Assembly (NCBI RefSeq): GCF_001672975.1
Contig: NZ_LZKU01000029.1
Span: 1-64,000 of the forward strand
Length of the DNA stretch: 64,000 bases
Direction: 5' to 3'
DNA from: Mycobacterium sp. 1465703.0
Lineage (GTDB): Bacteria > Actinomycetota > Actinomycetes > Mycobacteriales > Mycobacteriaceae
Shown: positions 1-8,050 of the stretch, piece by piece
Numbering within the stretch: position 1 is the stretch's first letter
Layout of the letters: every line of letters starts with the position of its first letter
Notes under the pieces: generated by a model
What the model was told of the DNA's origin: nothing
The model's input: only the letters and a program-made list of their open reading frames with translations
The model's database searches: none
Position numbers and translations under genes: made by a program

Positions 1-180
1 GACAGCGGCTCGTCCATCAGAAATGCCTTGGGGTGGCGCACGATTGCGCGGCCCATCGCCACCCGTTGACGCTGGCCTCCCGACAACTGCGATGGCTTGC
101 GGTCCAGAAGCTCGGTCAGGTCAAGCGTTCTGGCCGTCTCCTCGACCTTCTGGGCTATCTCGGCCTTCTTCATCTTGGCC
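1..180 (-). pseudogene. Inverted partial copy of sugC (fold-back segment)
   Basis: Read on the minus strand, this stretch encodes an internal piece of an ABC sugar-importer ATPase: a helical segment, then the signature [15 protein letters not shown] and the Walker B region FLMDEPLS. The same signature-to-Walker B DNA recurs in forward orientation immediately afterwards: bases 1-77 are the exact reverse complement of 177-253. The turn lies at the self-complementary tetramer GGCC at 177-180. Upstream coding sequence of sugC therefore exists only on the minus strand, and the forward copy begins abruptly at the junction. This is typical of a snap-back chimera at a contig edge, but a real inverted duplication cannot be excluded from the sequence alone. 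Confidence 0.85.
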
Positions 181-944
181 AGCGTCAACGGGTGGCGATG
201 GGCCGCGCAATCGTGCGCCACCCCAAGGCATTTCTGATGGACGAGCCGCTGTCGAACCTGGACGCCAAGTTGCGCGTACAGATGCGCGGTGAGATCGCCA
301 GGCTGCAGAAGAGGCTGGGCACCACGACGGTCTACGTCACCCATGATCAGACCGAAGCAATGACCCTGGGCGACCGCGTGGTGGTGATGCACTCCGGCGT
401 CGCGCAGCAAATCGGCACACCTGACGAGCTTTACGAACATCCGGCTAACCTGTTCGTCGCTGGCTTCATTGGCTCGCCGGCGATGAACTTCTTCCCGGCA
501 GCGCTGACGCCCTTAGGGCTGAAGCTGCCGTTCGGCGAGGTGATGCTGACATCGGACGTCCAAGAGGTGATCGCCAGGCATCCGGAGCCGGCGAACGTCA
601 TCGTCGGCGTACGCCCCGAGCATCTGTCCGACGCCGCTCTGATCGACGGTTACCAGCGCATCAGGGCGCTGACTTTCGAGGTCAAGGTCGACTTGGTCGA
701 GTCGTTGGGCGCGGACAAGTACATCTACTTCTCCACCGCGGGGTGGGCCGCCCACTCGGCTCAGTTGGACGAGTTGGCCGCTGAATCGGATGTGCGCGAA
801 AATCAGTTCGTGGCAAGGGTTCCCGCTGAATCCAAGGCGTCCATCGGGCAGTCGATCGAGTTGGCGTTCGACACCACCAAGCTGGCGGTCTTCGATGCCG
901 ACTCCGGAACAAATCTGACCATCGCGCCGTCTGGGACGCCGTGA
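177..944 (+). CDS. sugC: Trehalose ABC importer ATPase SugC, C-terminal part (5' end lost at inversion)
   Basis: ATP-binding subunit of the LpqY-SugABC importer that recycles trehalose released in the mycobacterial envelope; it acts on the cytoplasmic face. The readable part starts inside the ABC signature ([12 protein letters not shown]), followed by Walker [13 protein letters not shown], the switch histidine in [10 protein letters not shown] and the C-terminal regulatory beta domain of the MalK/UgpC type (VGVRPEHL near 610). The Walker A and Q-loop are missing because the sequence folds back at 177. The open frame continues upstream to an ATG at 33, but those residues come from the inverted segment and are not SugC. 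The stop at 942-944 overlaps the GTG of the next gene, indicating coupling. Family assignment is firm; whether the gene is intact in the genome is unknown. Confidence 0.88.
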   Translation, partial: GQRQRVAMGRAIVRHPKAFLMDEPLSNLDAKLRVQMRGEIARLQKRLGTTTVYVTHDQTEAMTLGDRVVVMHSGVAQQIGTPDELYEHPANLFVAGFIGSPAMNFFPAALTPLGLKLPFGEVMLTSDVQEVIARHPEPANVIVGVRPEHLSDAALIDGYQRIRALTFEVKVDLVESLGADKYIYFSTAGWAAHSAQLDELAAESDVRENQFVARVPAESKASIGQSIELAFDTTKLAVFDADSGTNLTIAPSGTP

Positions 945-1534
945 CACATGGTTTGGAGCAGCTGCGCGCGCATCTGCGCGCGCACTTCACCGACACCGAA
1001 CCCGATGTGGCCAGTGTGACATTTCTGGGTACCGAGACCATCGAAGTGCTGCGTTTCCGTGAGCCGGACGGGTCGGTGCACTATGTCACGTTGGGCTGCT
1101 CACGTCACCCGATGACCGAACCGACGCTGGATATCGCTGACCCGTTGCGCGGCCCGCGCGCCGAAATTGTGTTGCAGCTACGCGATCCCGGCCCGATCAC
1201 CGGCATCGCGCGCAGCCTGGCGATACTGGCGGCGGCCCCGGCCGTCGACGGTGTGGTCCTATGTGCCGACGCACTGGTCGATCTCGGCTCGCCGCTGTGG
1301 GCGTCGCCGTCGTCGCGGGTGCCGTTCACCGCTGTGCTGCTGGGCCGCAGTGCAATTCGCGACCTACCGCTGGATCCGCCCCGTGAACCGGTGCAGTTCC
1401 TGTCGGCCACCCCTATCACCGCAACCGAAGCGGCCTGGGTGCGGCTCAAGGGCGCCGAAGCGATGCGACAAGCGTGGGTCAACGACGGCGTCGACGTGCT
1501 GGATCCGAATCGCCCTGCCGCACAGCCGGATTGA
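941..1534 (+). CDS. Suppressor-of-fused (SUFU) domain protein
   Basis: A 197-residue soluble protein with no signal peptide or membrane segment. The pattern of an N-terminal helix, then VTFLGTETIEVLRF, DGSVHYVTLGCSRHPM, and later LAILAAAP, PFTAVLL and VQFLSATPIT matches bacterial SUFU-domain proteins as I remember them; their molecular role is poorly defined. The GTG start at 941 overlaps the sugC stop (GTGA), so it is probably translated from the sugC transcript. In M. tuberculosis corA follows sugC directly, so this gene is an addition or has been lost there. A link to trehalose uptake rests only on position. The next gene, corA, converges from the other strand 27 bases away. Confidence 0.72.
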   Translation: MTHGLEQLRAHLRAHFTDTEPDVASVTFLGTETIEVLRFREPDGSVHYVTLGCSRHPMTEPTLDIADPLRGPRAEIVLQLRDPGPITGIARSLAILAAAPAVDGVVLCADALVDLGSPLWASPSSRVPFTAVLLGRSAIRDLPLDPPREPVQFLSATPITATEAAWVRLKGAEAMRQAWVNDGVDVLDPNRPAAQPD

Positions 1535-1561
1535 CGCGTCAACGCCAATCCGTCCGGCCGT

Positions 1562-2662
1562 CTAGAGCCAGTTGTTGCGCCGGAACTGGAAATACAGGCC
1601 CACGCAGGCGACGGCCATCAGGGCCATGATCCCGGGGTACCCCCACGTCCAGGTCAGCTCGGGCATGAAATGGAAGTTCATTCCGTAGATGGCGGCGACC
1701 ATGGTGGGCACCGCCAAAATACCGGCCCAGGCCGCCATCTTGCGCATGTCGTTGTTCTGCTGCATCCCGACCCGGGCCAGCGCCGCCTGGATCAACGAGT
1801 TGAGCATGTCGTCGTAGCTGGCGATCTGGTCCGCGGCCTCGGAGTGATGATCGGCGACGTCGCGCAGGTAGCGGCGAACTTCTTTGGAGATCACGTCCTT
1901 GTTGTCCATCTGGATTCGATGGAACGCGCCCGACAGCGGGTTGACACACCGGCGCAATTCGACCACCTCGCGCTTGAGCAGGTAGATCGGTTCGACGTCG
2001 ATCTTGCTGCCCGGGGCGAACGCCAGCCCCTCGATGCTGTCGATATCGGCCAGCATCAGGCCGCTCACCTCGAGGTAGTGGTCCACCACGTGGTCGGCGA
2101 TCGCGTGCATCACCGCATACGGGCCCAACTGCATCTGCTCGGGGTCGGCGTCCATCCGCCTGCGCACCTCGGACAGTCCGCCGTGTTCGCCGTGGCGGAC
2201 GGTGACCACGAAGTCCGCGCCGACGAACACCATGATCTCGCCGGTCTCGACGATCTCGCGGGCCAGTACCACAGATTCGTGGGGGACGTAGTTGACGGTC
2301 TTGAGGACCAGAAACAAGGTGTCGTCATACCGCTCCACCTTCGGCCGCTGATGGGCGCACACCGCGTCCTCCACAGCCAGCGCATGCAGCCCGAACACGT
2401 CGGCCACGTCCTGCATCTCGGACTGGTTGGGTTCGCGCAGGCCGACCCAGACGAAACCCTGCTGCCCCAGCGCTTCGATCTCGCGGACCTTCTCCAGTGC
2501 GGCCGCATAACCGAAGGTGCCGGGCAACCGGTGACCGTCGGCGTACACGGCGCAATCAACCAGCGTCTCTTTGGGGAGTTGAGGATCCGGGCGCGGCTTG
2601 GGGGCCGGTTCGTGGGCAAGCGGCCGAAGCGCTTCGGGCAATGCGTCAAATCCCTGGAACAC
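1562..2662 (-). CDS. corA: CorA-family magnesium/cobalt transporter
   Basis: Inner-membrane divalent cation channel of the CorA (MIT) family, Rv1239c orthologue, 366 residues. A long soluble N-terminal funnel domain ([45 protein letters not shown]) is followed by the long stalk helix and two C-terminal transmembrane helices. The pore motif GMN sits in [11 protein letters not shown] at about residue 327 between the helices, and the protein ends with basic residues. The GTG start at 2662 is chosen because GGAGG lies about six bases upstream and the protein then begins [10 protein letters not shown] as in the family; an ATG 45 bases upstream is open but lacks such a site. It is divergent from mdh. 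Confidence 0.95.
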   Translation of the reverse strand: MFQGFDALPEALRPLAHEPAPKPRPDPQLPKETLVDCAVYADGHRLPGTFGYAAALEKVREIEALGQQGFVWVGLREPNQSEMQDVADVFGLHALAVEDAVCAHQRPKVERYDDTLFLVLKTVNYVPHESVVLAREIVETGEIMVFVGADFVVTVRHGEHGGLSEVRRRMDADPEQMQLGPYAVMHAIADHVVDHYLEVSGLMLADIDSIEGLAFAPGSKIDVEPIYLLKREVVELRRCVNPLSGAFHRIQMDNKDVISKEVRRYLRDVADHHSEAADQIASYDDMLNSLIQAALARVGMQQNNDMRKMAAWAGILAVPTMVAAIYGMNFHFMPELTWTWGYPGIMALMAVACVGLYFQFRRNNWL

Positions 2663-2854
2663 ATCCACCTCCCACGTTTCGCAGGTCCGACTCGAGCGGT
2701 GCTCCATGGTACGCGCGCCAGCTGTTCAAAGCGTGACGATCCGGTGCCGGGAAAAGCCCTGGTAGCAGACCGGAGATTGGGGGCCGAGAAGAGTGCGCTA
2801 GTTTCAAGCCGAAACCCGAATCTGCACGAACTTCTCCACAAGGAGTACACCGAC

Positions 2855-3844
2855 GTGAGCGCAAGTCCTCTCAAGGTCGCCGTCACCGGCGCCGCCGGCC
2901 AGATCGGCTACAGCCTGTTGTTCCGCCTGGCGAGTGGCTCGCTGCTGGGCCCCGACCGCCCGATCGAGCTGCGTCTCCTTGAGATCGAGCCCGCGCTCAA
3001 GGCGCTCGAGGGTGTCGTGATGGAGCTCGACGACTGCGCGTTCCCGCTGCTGTCCGGCGTGGAGATCGGCGCGGACGCCAACAAGATCTTCGACGGTGTG
3101 AACCTGGCGCTGCTGGTCGGCGCCCGGCCGCGCGGCCCGGGCATGGAGCGCAGCGACCTGCTGGAGGCCAACGGCGCGATCTTCACCGCGCAGGGCAAGG
3201 CCCTGAATGAGGTCGCCGCCGACGACGTCCGGATCGGGGTAACCGGAAACCCGGCCAACACCAACGCGCTGATCGCGCTGAGCAACGCGCCCGACATCCC
3301 CAAGGAGCGGTTCTCCGCGCTGACCCGCCTCGACCACAACCGGGCCATCTCGCAGCTGGCCAAGAAGACCGGCGCCGCGGTGACCGACATCAAGAAGGTG
3401 ACCATCTGGGGCAACCACTCGGCCACCCAGTACCCCGACATCTTCCACGCCGAGGTCGGCGGCAAGAACGCGGCCGAAGTGGTCAACGACCAGAACTGGA
3501 TCGAGAACGACTTCATCCCGACGGTCGCCAAGCGCGGCGCGGCGATCATCGACGCGCGCGGCGCCTCCTCGGCCGCCTCGGCGGCGTCGGCCACCGTCGA
3601 TGCCGCCCGCTCCTGGCTGCTCGGCAGCCCGGCCGGTGACTGGGTGTCGATGGCGGTCTACTCCGACGGCTCCTACGGCGTGCCCGAGGGCATCGTGTCG
3701 TCGTTCCCGGTGACCACCAAGGACGGCAACTGGTCGATCGTTCAGGGGCTGGAGATCGACGAGTTCTCCCAGGGCCGCATCGATAAGACCACCGCCGAGC
3801 TGGTCGACGAGCGCGCCGCGGTCACCGACCTCAAGCTGATCTAG
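2855..3844 (+). CDS. mdh: Malate dehydrogenase
   Basis: NAD-dependent oxidation of malate to oxaloacetate in the TCA cycle; cytosolic. The 329-residue protein has the N-terminal Rossmann motif [12 protein letters not shown] typical of the animal-cytosolic/plant-chloroplast MDH branch, the substrate arginines in [20 protein letters not shown], the active-site segment RLDHNRA and the catalytic histidine in [14 protein letters not shown] at 2855 is the start: AGGAG lies at 2841-2845 and the protein then begins [12 protein letters not shown] as in Rv1240. The frame is open upstream for over a kilobase, but that part is antisense to corA. A malic enzyme follows 99 bases downstream, so both malate-consuming steps may share a transcript. 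Confidence 0.97.
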   Translation: MSASPLKVAVTGAAGQIGYSLLFRLASGSLLGPDRPIELRLLEIEPALKALEGVVMELDDCAFPLLSGVEIGADANKIFDGVNLALLVGARPRGPGMERSDLLEANGAIFTAQGKALNEVAADDVRIGVTGNPANTNALIALSNAPDIPKERFSALTRLDHNRAISQLAKKTGAAVTDIKKVTIWGNHSATQYPDIFHAEVGGKNAAEVVNDQNWIENDFIPTVAKRGAAIIDARGASSAASAASATVDAARSWLLGSPAGDWVSMAVYSDGSYGVPEGIVSSFPVTTKDGNWSIVQGLEIDEFSQGRIDKTTAELVDERAAVTDLKLI

Positions 3845-3943
3845 CGGCGATCGCAAGCGCTGCGGAGGCGCGCGCTGCGGATCGGCACTAACAGCTACCT
3901 CACCAATTAGGGCTACCAATCGGTAGTCAGTACCCTGAAGCGC

Positions 3944-5146
3944 GTGTCCGAATTGCTTGAATCGATACAGACGCACCCCGAGCAGGGCGCGATCACCGAC
4001 GCTGAGATCTTCGAGGCACACATAGGCGGCAAGCTCTCGGTAGGCCTGACGTCGCCGCTGGATACCCAGCGGGCGTTGTCGATCGCCTATACCCCCGGTG
4101 TGGCGCAAGTCAGCCGTGCGATCGCCGCCGACCATGCCCAGGCGGCCCGCTACACATGGGCGAACCGCTTGGTGGCGGTGGTCAGTGACGGCAGCGCGGT
4201 ACTGGGCCTCGGCGACATCGGGCCCGCGGCGTCGCTGCCGGTGATGGAGGGCAAGTGCGCGCTGTTCCAAGCGTACGGCGGCCTGAACGCCATCCCGATT
4301 GTGTTGGACACCAAGGATCCCGACGAGATCGTCGAAACCCTGGTGCGGCTGCGTCCGACGTTCGGCGCCGTCAATCTCGAGGACATCTCCGCACCGCGCT
4401 GCTTCGAGATCGAACGTCGCCTCATCGAGGCGCTGGACTGCCCGGTGATGCATGACGACCAGCACGGCACGGCGATCGTGGTGTTGTCCGCACTCATGGG
4501 CGCCAGCAAGCTACTGGGCCGCGACATGACCTCGCTGAAGGTGGTGGTTTCCGGAGCCGGTGCGGCCGGCATCGCGTGCACCAATCTCCTTATGGTGATG
4601 GGTGTTTCGGATATCACCGTGATCGACTCGCGTGGAATTCTGCACACCGGTCGCGACGACATGAACGACGCCAAGGCTGCGCTGGCGCAACGCACCAACC
4701 CGGCCGGTCTGACCGGCAGCATGGTCGAAGCCATCCGGGGCGCCGACGTGTTCCTGGGCCTGTCGGCGGGCGTGGTCCCCGAAGAAATGATCGCCACCAT
4801 GGCACCCAACGGGATCGTGTTCGCGCTGTCCAACCCCGACCCGGAGATCCATCCCGACATCGCGGCCAGGTACGCGGCGGTGGTGGCCACCGGCCGCAGT
4901 GATTTCCCGAACCAGATCAACAACGTGTTGGCCTTCCCAGGGGTGTTCCGCGGTGCGCTGGAAGCCGGCGCCCGCCGGATCACCGAAAAGATGATGGTTG
5001 CCGCGGCCGAGGCGATCTTCTCCGTCGTGAGCGACGACCTTGCGCTCGACCGGATCGTTCCCAGCCCGCTGGACACCCGGGTCGGCGAAGCGGTGGCCAA
5101 AGCGGTGGCCCTGGCCACAGAAGCCTCAGACACTTCCGGGGAGTGA
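3944..5146 (+). CDS. NAD(P)-dependent malic enzyme (short, MaeB N-terminal type)
   Basis: Oxidative decarboxylation of malate to pyruvate with NAD(P)H production. The 400-residue protein matches the short bacterial malic enzymes without a phosphotransacetylase domain: the catalytic tyrosine region AYTPGVAQV, KCALFQAYGGL with the catalytic lysine, metal-binding LEDISAPRCFEIE and VMHDDQHGTAI, the Rossmann loop GAGAAGIA, then ALSNPDPEI and RSDFPNQINNVLAFPG. The start is GTG at 3944. It differs from the long Mez enzyme (Rv2332) of M. tuberculosis and has no counterpart at this position there. lpqZ overlaps its stop by four bases. Cofactor preference cannot be read with confidence. Confidence 0.93.
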   Translation: MSELLESIQTHPEQGAITDAEIFEAHIGGKLSVGLTSPLDTQRALSIAYTPGVAQVSRAIAADHAQAARYTWANRLVAVVSDGSAVLGLGDIGPAASLPVMEGKCALFQAYGGLNAIPIVLDTKDPDEIVETLVRLRPTFGAVNLEDISAPRCFEIERRLIEALDCPVMHDDQHGTAIVVLSALMGASKLLGRDMTSLKVVVSGAGAAGIACTNLLMVMGVSDITVIDSRGILHTGRDDMNDAKAALAQRTNPAGLTGSMVEAIRGADVFLGLSAGVVPEEMIATMAPNGIVFALSNPDPEIHPDIAARYAAVVATGRSDFPNQINNVLAFPGVFRGALEAGARRITEKMMVAAAEAIFSVVSDDLALDRIVPSPLDTRVGEAVAKAVALATEASDTSGE

Positions 5147-6012
5147 GAATCGGCAGGCTGGCGGTGCCGCTGCTCGCCGCCGTACTCGCTGTAGCCGGAT
5201 GCGCGACCGACACCGGCGACCGTCGTGCCCGCGCCGAAGTGGTGGTCGGCTCGCGTTCTGACGGCGATTCGGCGTTGCTGGCCGGCGTCTACGTCGCTGC
5301 ACTGCGGTCGTACGGCTTCGGCGCGCGGGCGGCGACCGCGAGCGACCCGAAGCCGCAAATGGATTCCGGCGCATTCACCGTCGTTCCCGTCTTCACCGGT
5401 CGCACATTGCAAGCCCTACAGCCCGGCGCGACGGCAATGTCGGACAAAGACGTCTACCGCGCGATGATCGCCGCGCTACCCGAGGGCGTCGTCGCGGGTG
5501 ACTACACGACGGCCGCTGAGGACAAACCGGTGTTGCTGGTAAGCCAGTCCACCGCCAAGGCGTGGGGCGGCAGTGACGTCAGCGCGGACTTGAGCACTCT
5601 GCCCAAACACTGCGACGGCCTCGTCATCGGGACGATCGCCGGGCGCCAGGAACCGTCGACAGTCGGCTCCTGCAGACTTCCCCGGCCGCATGAATTCCCG
5701 GACAGCGCAACGATGTTCGCCGCCATTCGGGGCGGGCAGCTGACCGCGGGGTGGACGACGACCGCCGACCCCAGCACTCCCGACGACCTGGTTGCGCTGG
5801 CCGACGGTAAACCCGCACTGATCCGGGCGGAGAACGTGGTGCCGCTTTATCGCCGTAACGCGCTCAGCGATCGGCAGTTGCTGGCGGTCAACGAAGTGGC
5901 CGGCGTGCTGGACACCGCGGCTCTGGTCGAGATGCGGCGGCAAGTGCGTAGCGGTGCCGACCCGCAGGTGGTGGCGGGCGGCTGGCTGGCCGAGCATCCG
6001 CTGGGCCGGTGA
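5143..6012 (+). CDS. lpqZ: Lipoprotein LpqZ, glycine-betaine-type substrate-binding protein
   Basis: Cell-surface lipoprotein with an OpuAC/ProX-like solute-binding fold, the Rv1244 orthologue. The N-terminus is a lipoprotein signal: basic MRIGR, hydrophobic LAVPLLAAVLAVA and a lipobox ending AGC at residue 19. The mature part includes VVVGSRSDGDSALLAGVYVAAL and EFPDSATMFAAIRGGQ, in keeping with a two-lobed binding protein. The GTG start at 5143 overlaps the malic enzyme stop (GTGA), so translation is probably coupled. No permease or ATPase gene lies beside it; the ligand is unknown. Confidence 0.9.
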   Translation: MRIGRLAVPLLAAVLAVAGCATDTGDRRARAEVVVGSRSDGDSALLAGVYVAALRSYGFGARAATASDPKPQMDSGAFTVVPVFTGRTLQALQPGATAMSDKDVYRAMIAALPEGVVAGDYTTAAEDKPVLLVSQSTAKAWGGSDVSADLSTLPKHCDGLVIGTIAGRQEPSTVGSCRLPRPHEFPDSATMFAAIRGGQLTAGWTTTADPSTPDDLVALADGKPALIRAENVVPLYRRNALSDRQLLAVNEVAGVLDTAALVEMRRQVRSGADPQVVAGGWLAEHPLGR

Positions 6013-6015
6013 CCG

Positions 6016-6867
6016 CTAGCGCTTCGGCATCAACCGGTGCACAGTCTGCTGAAGCCGGCTCATGACGGGTCCGCCCAACAGCAGTTCCGGTCGGGAACCC
6101 GTCAGCCGCACCACCAGATCCATCGCCCTGACGTCCGGGCCGACCAGCACCCGGGGTTTGCGTTTGCGCACCCCTTTCAGGATGAGCTGAGCGGCTCGCT
6201 GCGGGCTGGTCTTGGCCTGCTGCTGCTCGAACAGATCGACCATCGCGCCGTGGTCGAGGCCATCAGCGGCGGTGGCATTTCGAGCGAACGCTGTTTTGAT
6301 GCCGCCCGGGTGCACGGTTGTCACCCGCACCGGGTGACCGGCTCGCACCATCTCCTGATGAAGGGCCTCGGTGAATCCCCGGACGGCGAACTTGGCCGAG
6401 ACGTAAGCCGCTTGTCCCGGTGCGGAGAACAGGCCGAGTGCGCTGGAGACATTGATGACGTGGCCGTCGCCGGAGGTGATCAGGTGTGGAAGGAACGCCT
6501 TGGTGCCGTTGACGACACCCCAGTAATCGACGTCTATCACCCGTTCGATGTCTTTGAACTGACTGGCCTCGATCAACCCCATGAAGGTGATGCCGGCGTT
6601 GTTGTAGATCTGGTTGACCTTGCCGTAGTGCTCGTTGACCGCGTCGGCGTAGGCCAGGAAAGCGTTGCGCTCGGTCACGTCGAGTCGGTCTGCCTTGACC
6701 GGAGCGCCGATCGCCTTCAGTCGGTCCACGGTCTCGGCGAGTCCTCGAGTGTCGACGTCACTGATCGCCAGCTTGGCGCCCGCCCGGCCCAGTTCGATGG
6801 CCAGCGCCTGGCCGATGCCCGAACCCGCGCCGGTGACCACGGCGACCTTGTCGGCGAATCCGTGCAT
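6016..6867 (-). CDS. Short-chain dehydrogenase/reductase, copy 1
   Basis: Classical SDR oxidoreductase of about 283 residues, homologous to Rv1245c. Cofactor motif TGAGSGIGQALA, NAG in YNNAGITFMG, the serine before LGLFSAPG and the YxxxK active site in AAYVSAKFAVRG. The Asp-containing loop SDVDTRGL after the second strand favours NAD. The ATG at 6867 is preferred over an in-frame GTG at 6876 because GGGAG then lies eight bases upstream. A close paralogue lies directly upstream on the same strand (6980-7807), 112 bases away. Substrate unknown; fatty or steroid alcohols are common for this group. Confidence 0.9.
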   Translation of the reverse strand: MHGFADKVAVVTGAGSGIGQALAIELGRAGAKLAISDVDTRGLAETVDRLKAIGAPVKADRLDVTERNAFLAYADAVNEHYGKVNQIYNNAGITFMGLIEASQFKDIERVIDVDYWGVVNGTKAFLPHLITSGDGHVINVSSALGLFSAPGQAAYVSAKFAVRGFTEALHQEMVRAGHPVRVTTVHPGGIKTAFARNATAADGLDHGAMVDLFEQQQAKTSPQRAAQLILKGVRKRKPRVLVGPDVRAMDLVVRLTGSRPELLLGGPVMSRLQQTVHRLMPKR

Positions 6868-6979
6868 CAACAACACTCCCTCGACCAGAAATTGACGCGT
6901 TGAGGCTAATCGTTACCAGCGAAGCTGGCTATAGCAGGGCGAAATGGTGATTCAGCGACCACCGGCACTGAGGGACGGG

Positions 6980-7807
6980 TCACTGTTTGGGTAGCAGCCG
7001 TCCCATGACAGGCCCGAACAGCTGCTGGTAGTACGGGCCCGCCAACCGGACCAACACGTCCAGGAGTTTGGCATCCGTTCCTACCAGCACCCGGGCCTTC
7101 TTCTTGCGGACCGCGTCCAGGATGATCTGGGCGGCGCGTTGCGGGCTGGTCCTGGCGAGCCGCTTGTCGAACAGCTTCGCGAGTTGCTCGGAGTCAAGGC
7201 CCTCGGCGGCCGTCGCGTTGCGCGCGATCGCGGTCTTGATGCCGCCGGGGTGCACCGTGGTCACCGCCACTGGGTGGCCGGCGACCGCCATCTCCTGGCG
7301 CAGCGCCTCGGTGAAACCCCGCACCGCGAACTTGGCCGCGTTGTAGGCCGCCTGCCCCGGGACCGAAAACAGCCCGAAGACGCTCGACACGTTGACGACG
7401 TGGCCGTCGCCGGAGGCGATCAGGTGCGGAAGGAACGCCTTGGTGCCGTTGACGACGCCCCAGAAGTCGACGTCCATCACCCGTTCGATGTCTTTGAACT
7501 GGCTGACTTCCACGTCGCCGGTGAAGGCGATTCCCGCGTTGTTGTAGACCTGATTGACCTTGCCGAAGTGCTCCTTGACCCCATCGGCGTAGGCCAGGAA
7601 GGCTTCACGCTCGGTCACGTCGAGCCGGTCTGACTTGAACGACGCGCCGATCGCCTTCAGCTGTTCCTCGGTCTGGGCCAGACCTTCGAGGTCGACGTCG
7701 CTGATCGCCACCTTAGCGCCCGAGCGGGCCAACTCGACGGCCAGCGCCTGTCCGATACCTGAACCCGCGCCAGTCACCACCGCGACCTTGCCGGCGAACC
7801 CTTGCAT
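6980..7807 (-). CDS. Short-chain dehydrogenase/reductase, copy 2
   Basis: About 275 residues and closely similar to the neighbouring SDR through its whole length. Cofactor motif TGAGSGIGQALA, VYNNAGIAFTGD, catalytic serine before VFGLFSVPG and YxxxK in AAYNAAKFAVRG. The SDVDLEGL loop suggests NAD. The ATG at 7807 is preached by an AAGGAAGG element about six bases upstream; an in-frame GTG lies six bases further out. M. tuberculosis has one SDR here (Rv1245c), so a tandem duplication in this lineage, or a loss there, is likely. The two copies diverge most at their C-termini. Confidence 0.9.
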   Translation of the reverse strand: MQGFAGKVAVVTGAGSGIGQALAVELARSGAKVAISDVDLEGLAQTEEQLKAIGASFKSDRLDVTEREAFLAYADGVKEHFGKVNQVYNNAGIAFTGDVEVSQFKDIERVMDVDFWGVVNGTKAFLPHLIASGDGHVVNVSSVFGLFSVPGQAAYNAAKFAVRGFTEALRQEMAVAGHPVAVTTVHPGGIKTAIARNATAAEGLDSEQLAKLFDKRLARTSPQRAAQIILDAVRKKKARVLVGTDAKLLDVLVRLAGPYYQQLFGPVMGRLLPKQ

Positions 7808-7900
7808 GAGCACCCTTCCTTATCGGCACGTTTGCCTCGAGGCTAGCCGGTACCAGCGGTCCCCGATATCCGCGGGTCGCGGTCGGCGCTCACCGCAGCG

Positions 7901-8050
7901 CGCCGTTGCGGCGCTCACCGTCGCCGGGCTAGCTCGGATGGCCCGACTCCTTGCTCGCGCCGTTGCGGCGCTCACCGTCGCCGGGCTAGCCCGGATGGCC
8001 CGACTCCTTGCTCGCGCCGTTGCGGCGCTCACCGTCGCCGGGCTAGCCGA
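7901..8050. repeat. 57-bp tandem repeat, about 2.6 copies, abutting the kgd stop
   Basis: Units begin at 7901, 7958 and 8015 with exact 57-base spacing. The first two differ at only one position (AGCTCGG versus AGCCCGG); the third runs about 36 bases and includes the kgd stop codon at 8043-8045. Each unit carries the inverted repeat GCGCCGTTGCGGCGC, able to form a short hairpin in the 3' end of the kgd transcript. The structure resembles mycobacterial VNTR minisatellites. Open frames through it are by-products of a period divisible by three. Confidence 0.93.

Noticed and set aside
33..176. N-terminal extension of the sugC frame from an ATG at 33
   Set aside because: It is antisense sugC sequence brought into frame by the fold-back and matches no ABC ATPase N-terminus.
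2804..4465. 553-residue open frame on the minus strand
   Set aside because: Antisense to mdh and malic enzyme; composition follows GC-rich codon shadowing.
7820..8032. 70-residue repetitive protein on the minus strand
   Set aside because: Product of a 57-bp repeat whose period is divisible by three; no ribosome site.
7901..8050. CRISPR array
   Set aside because: The units are contiguous and lack unique spacers; no cas genes are present.
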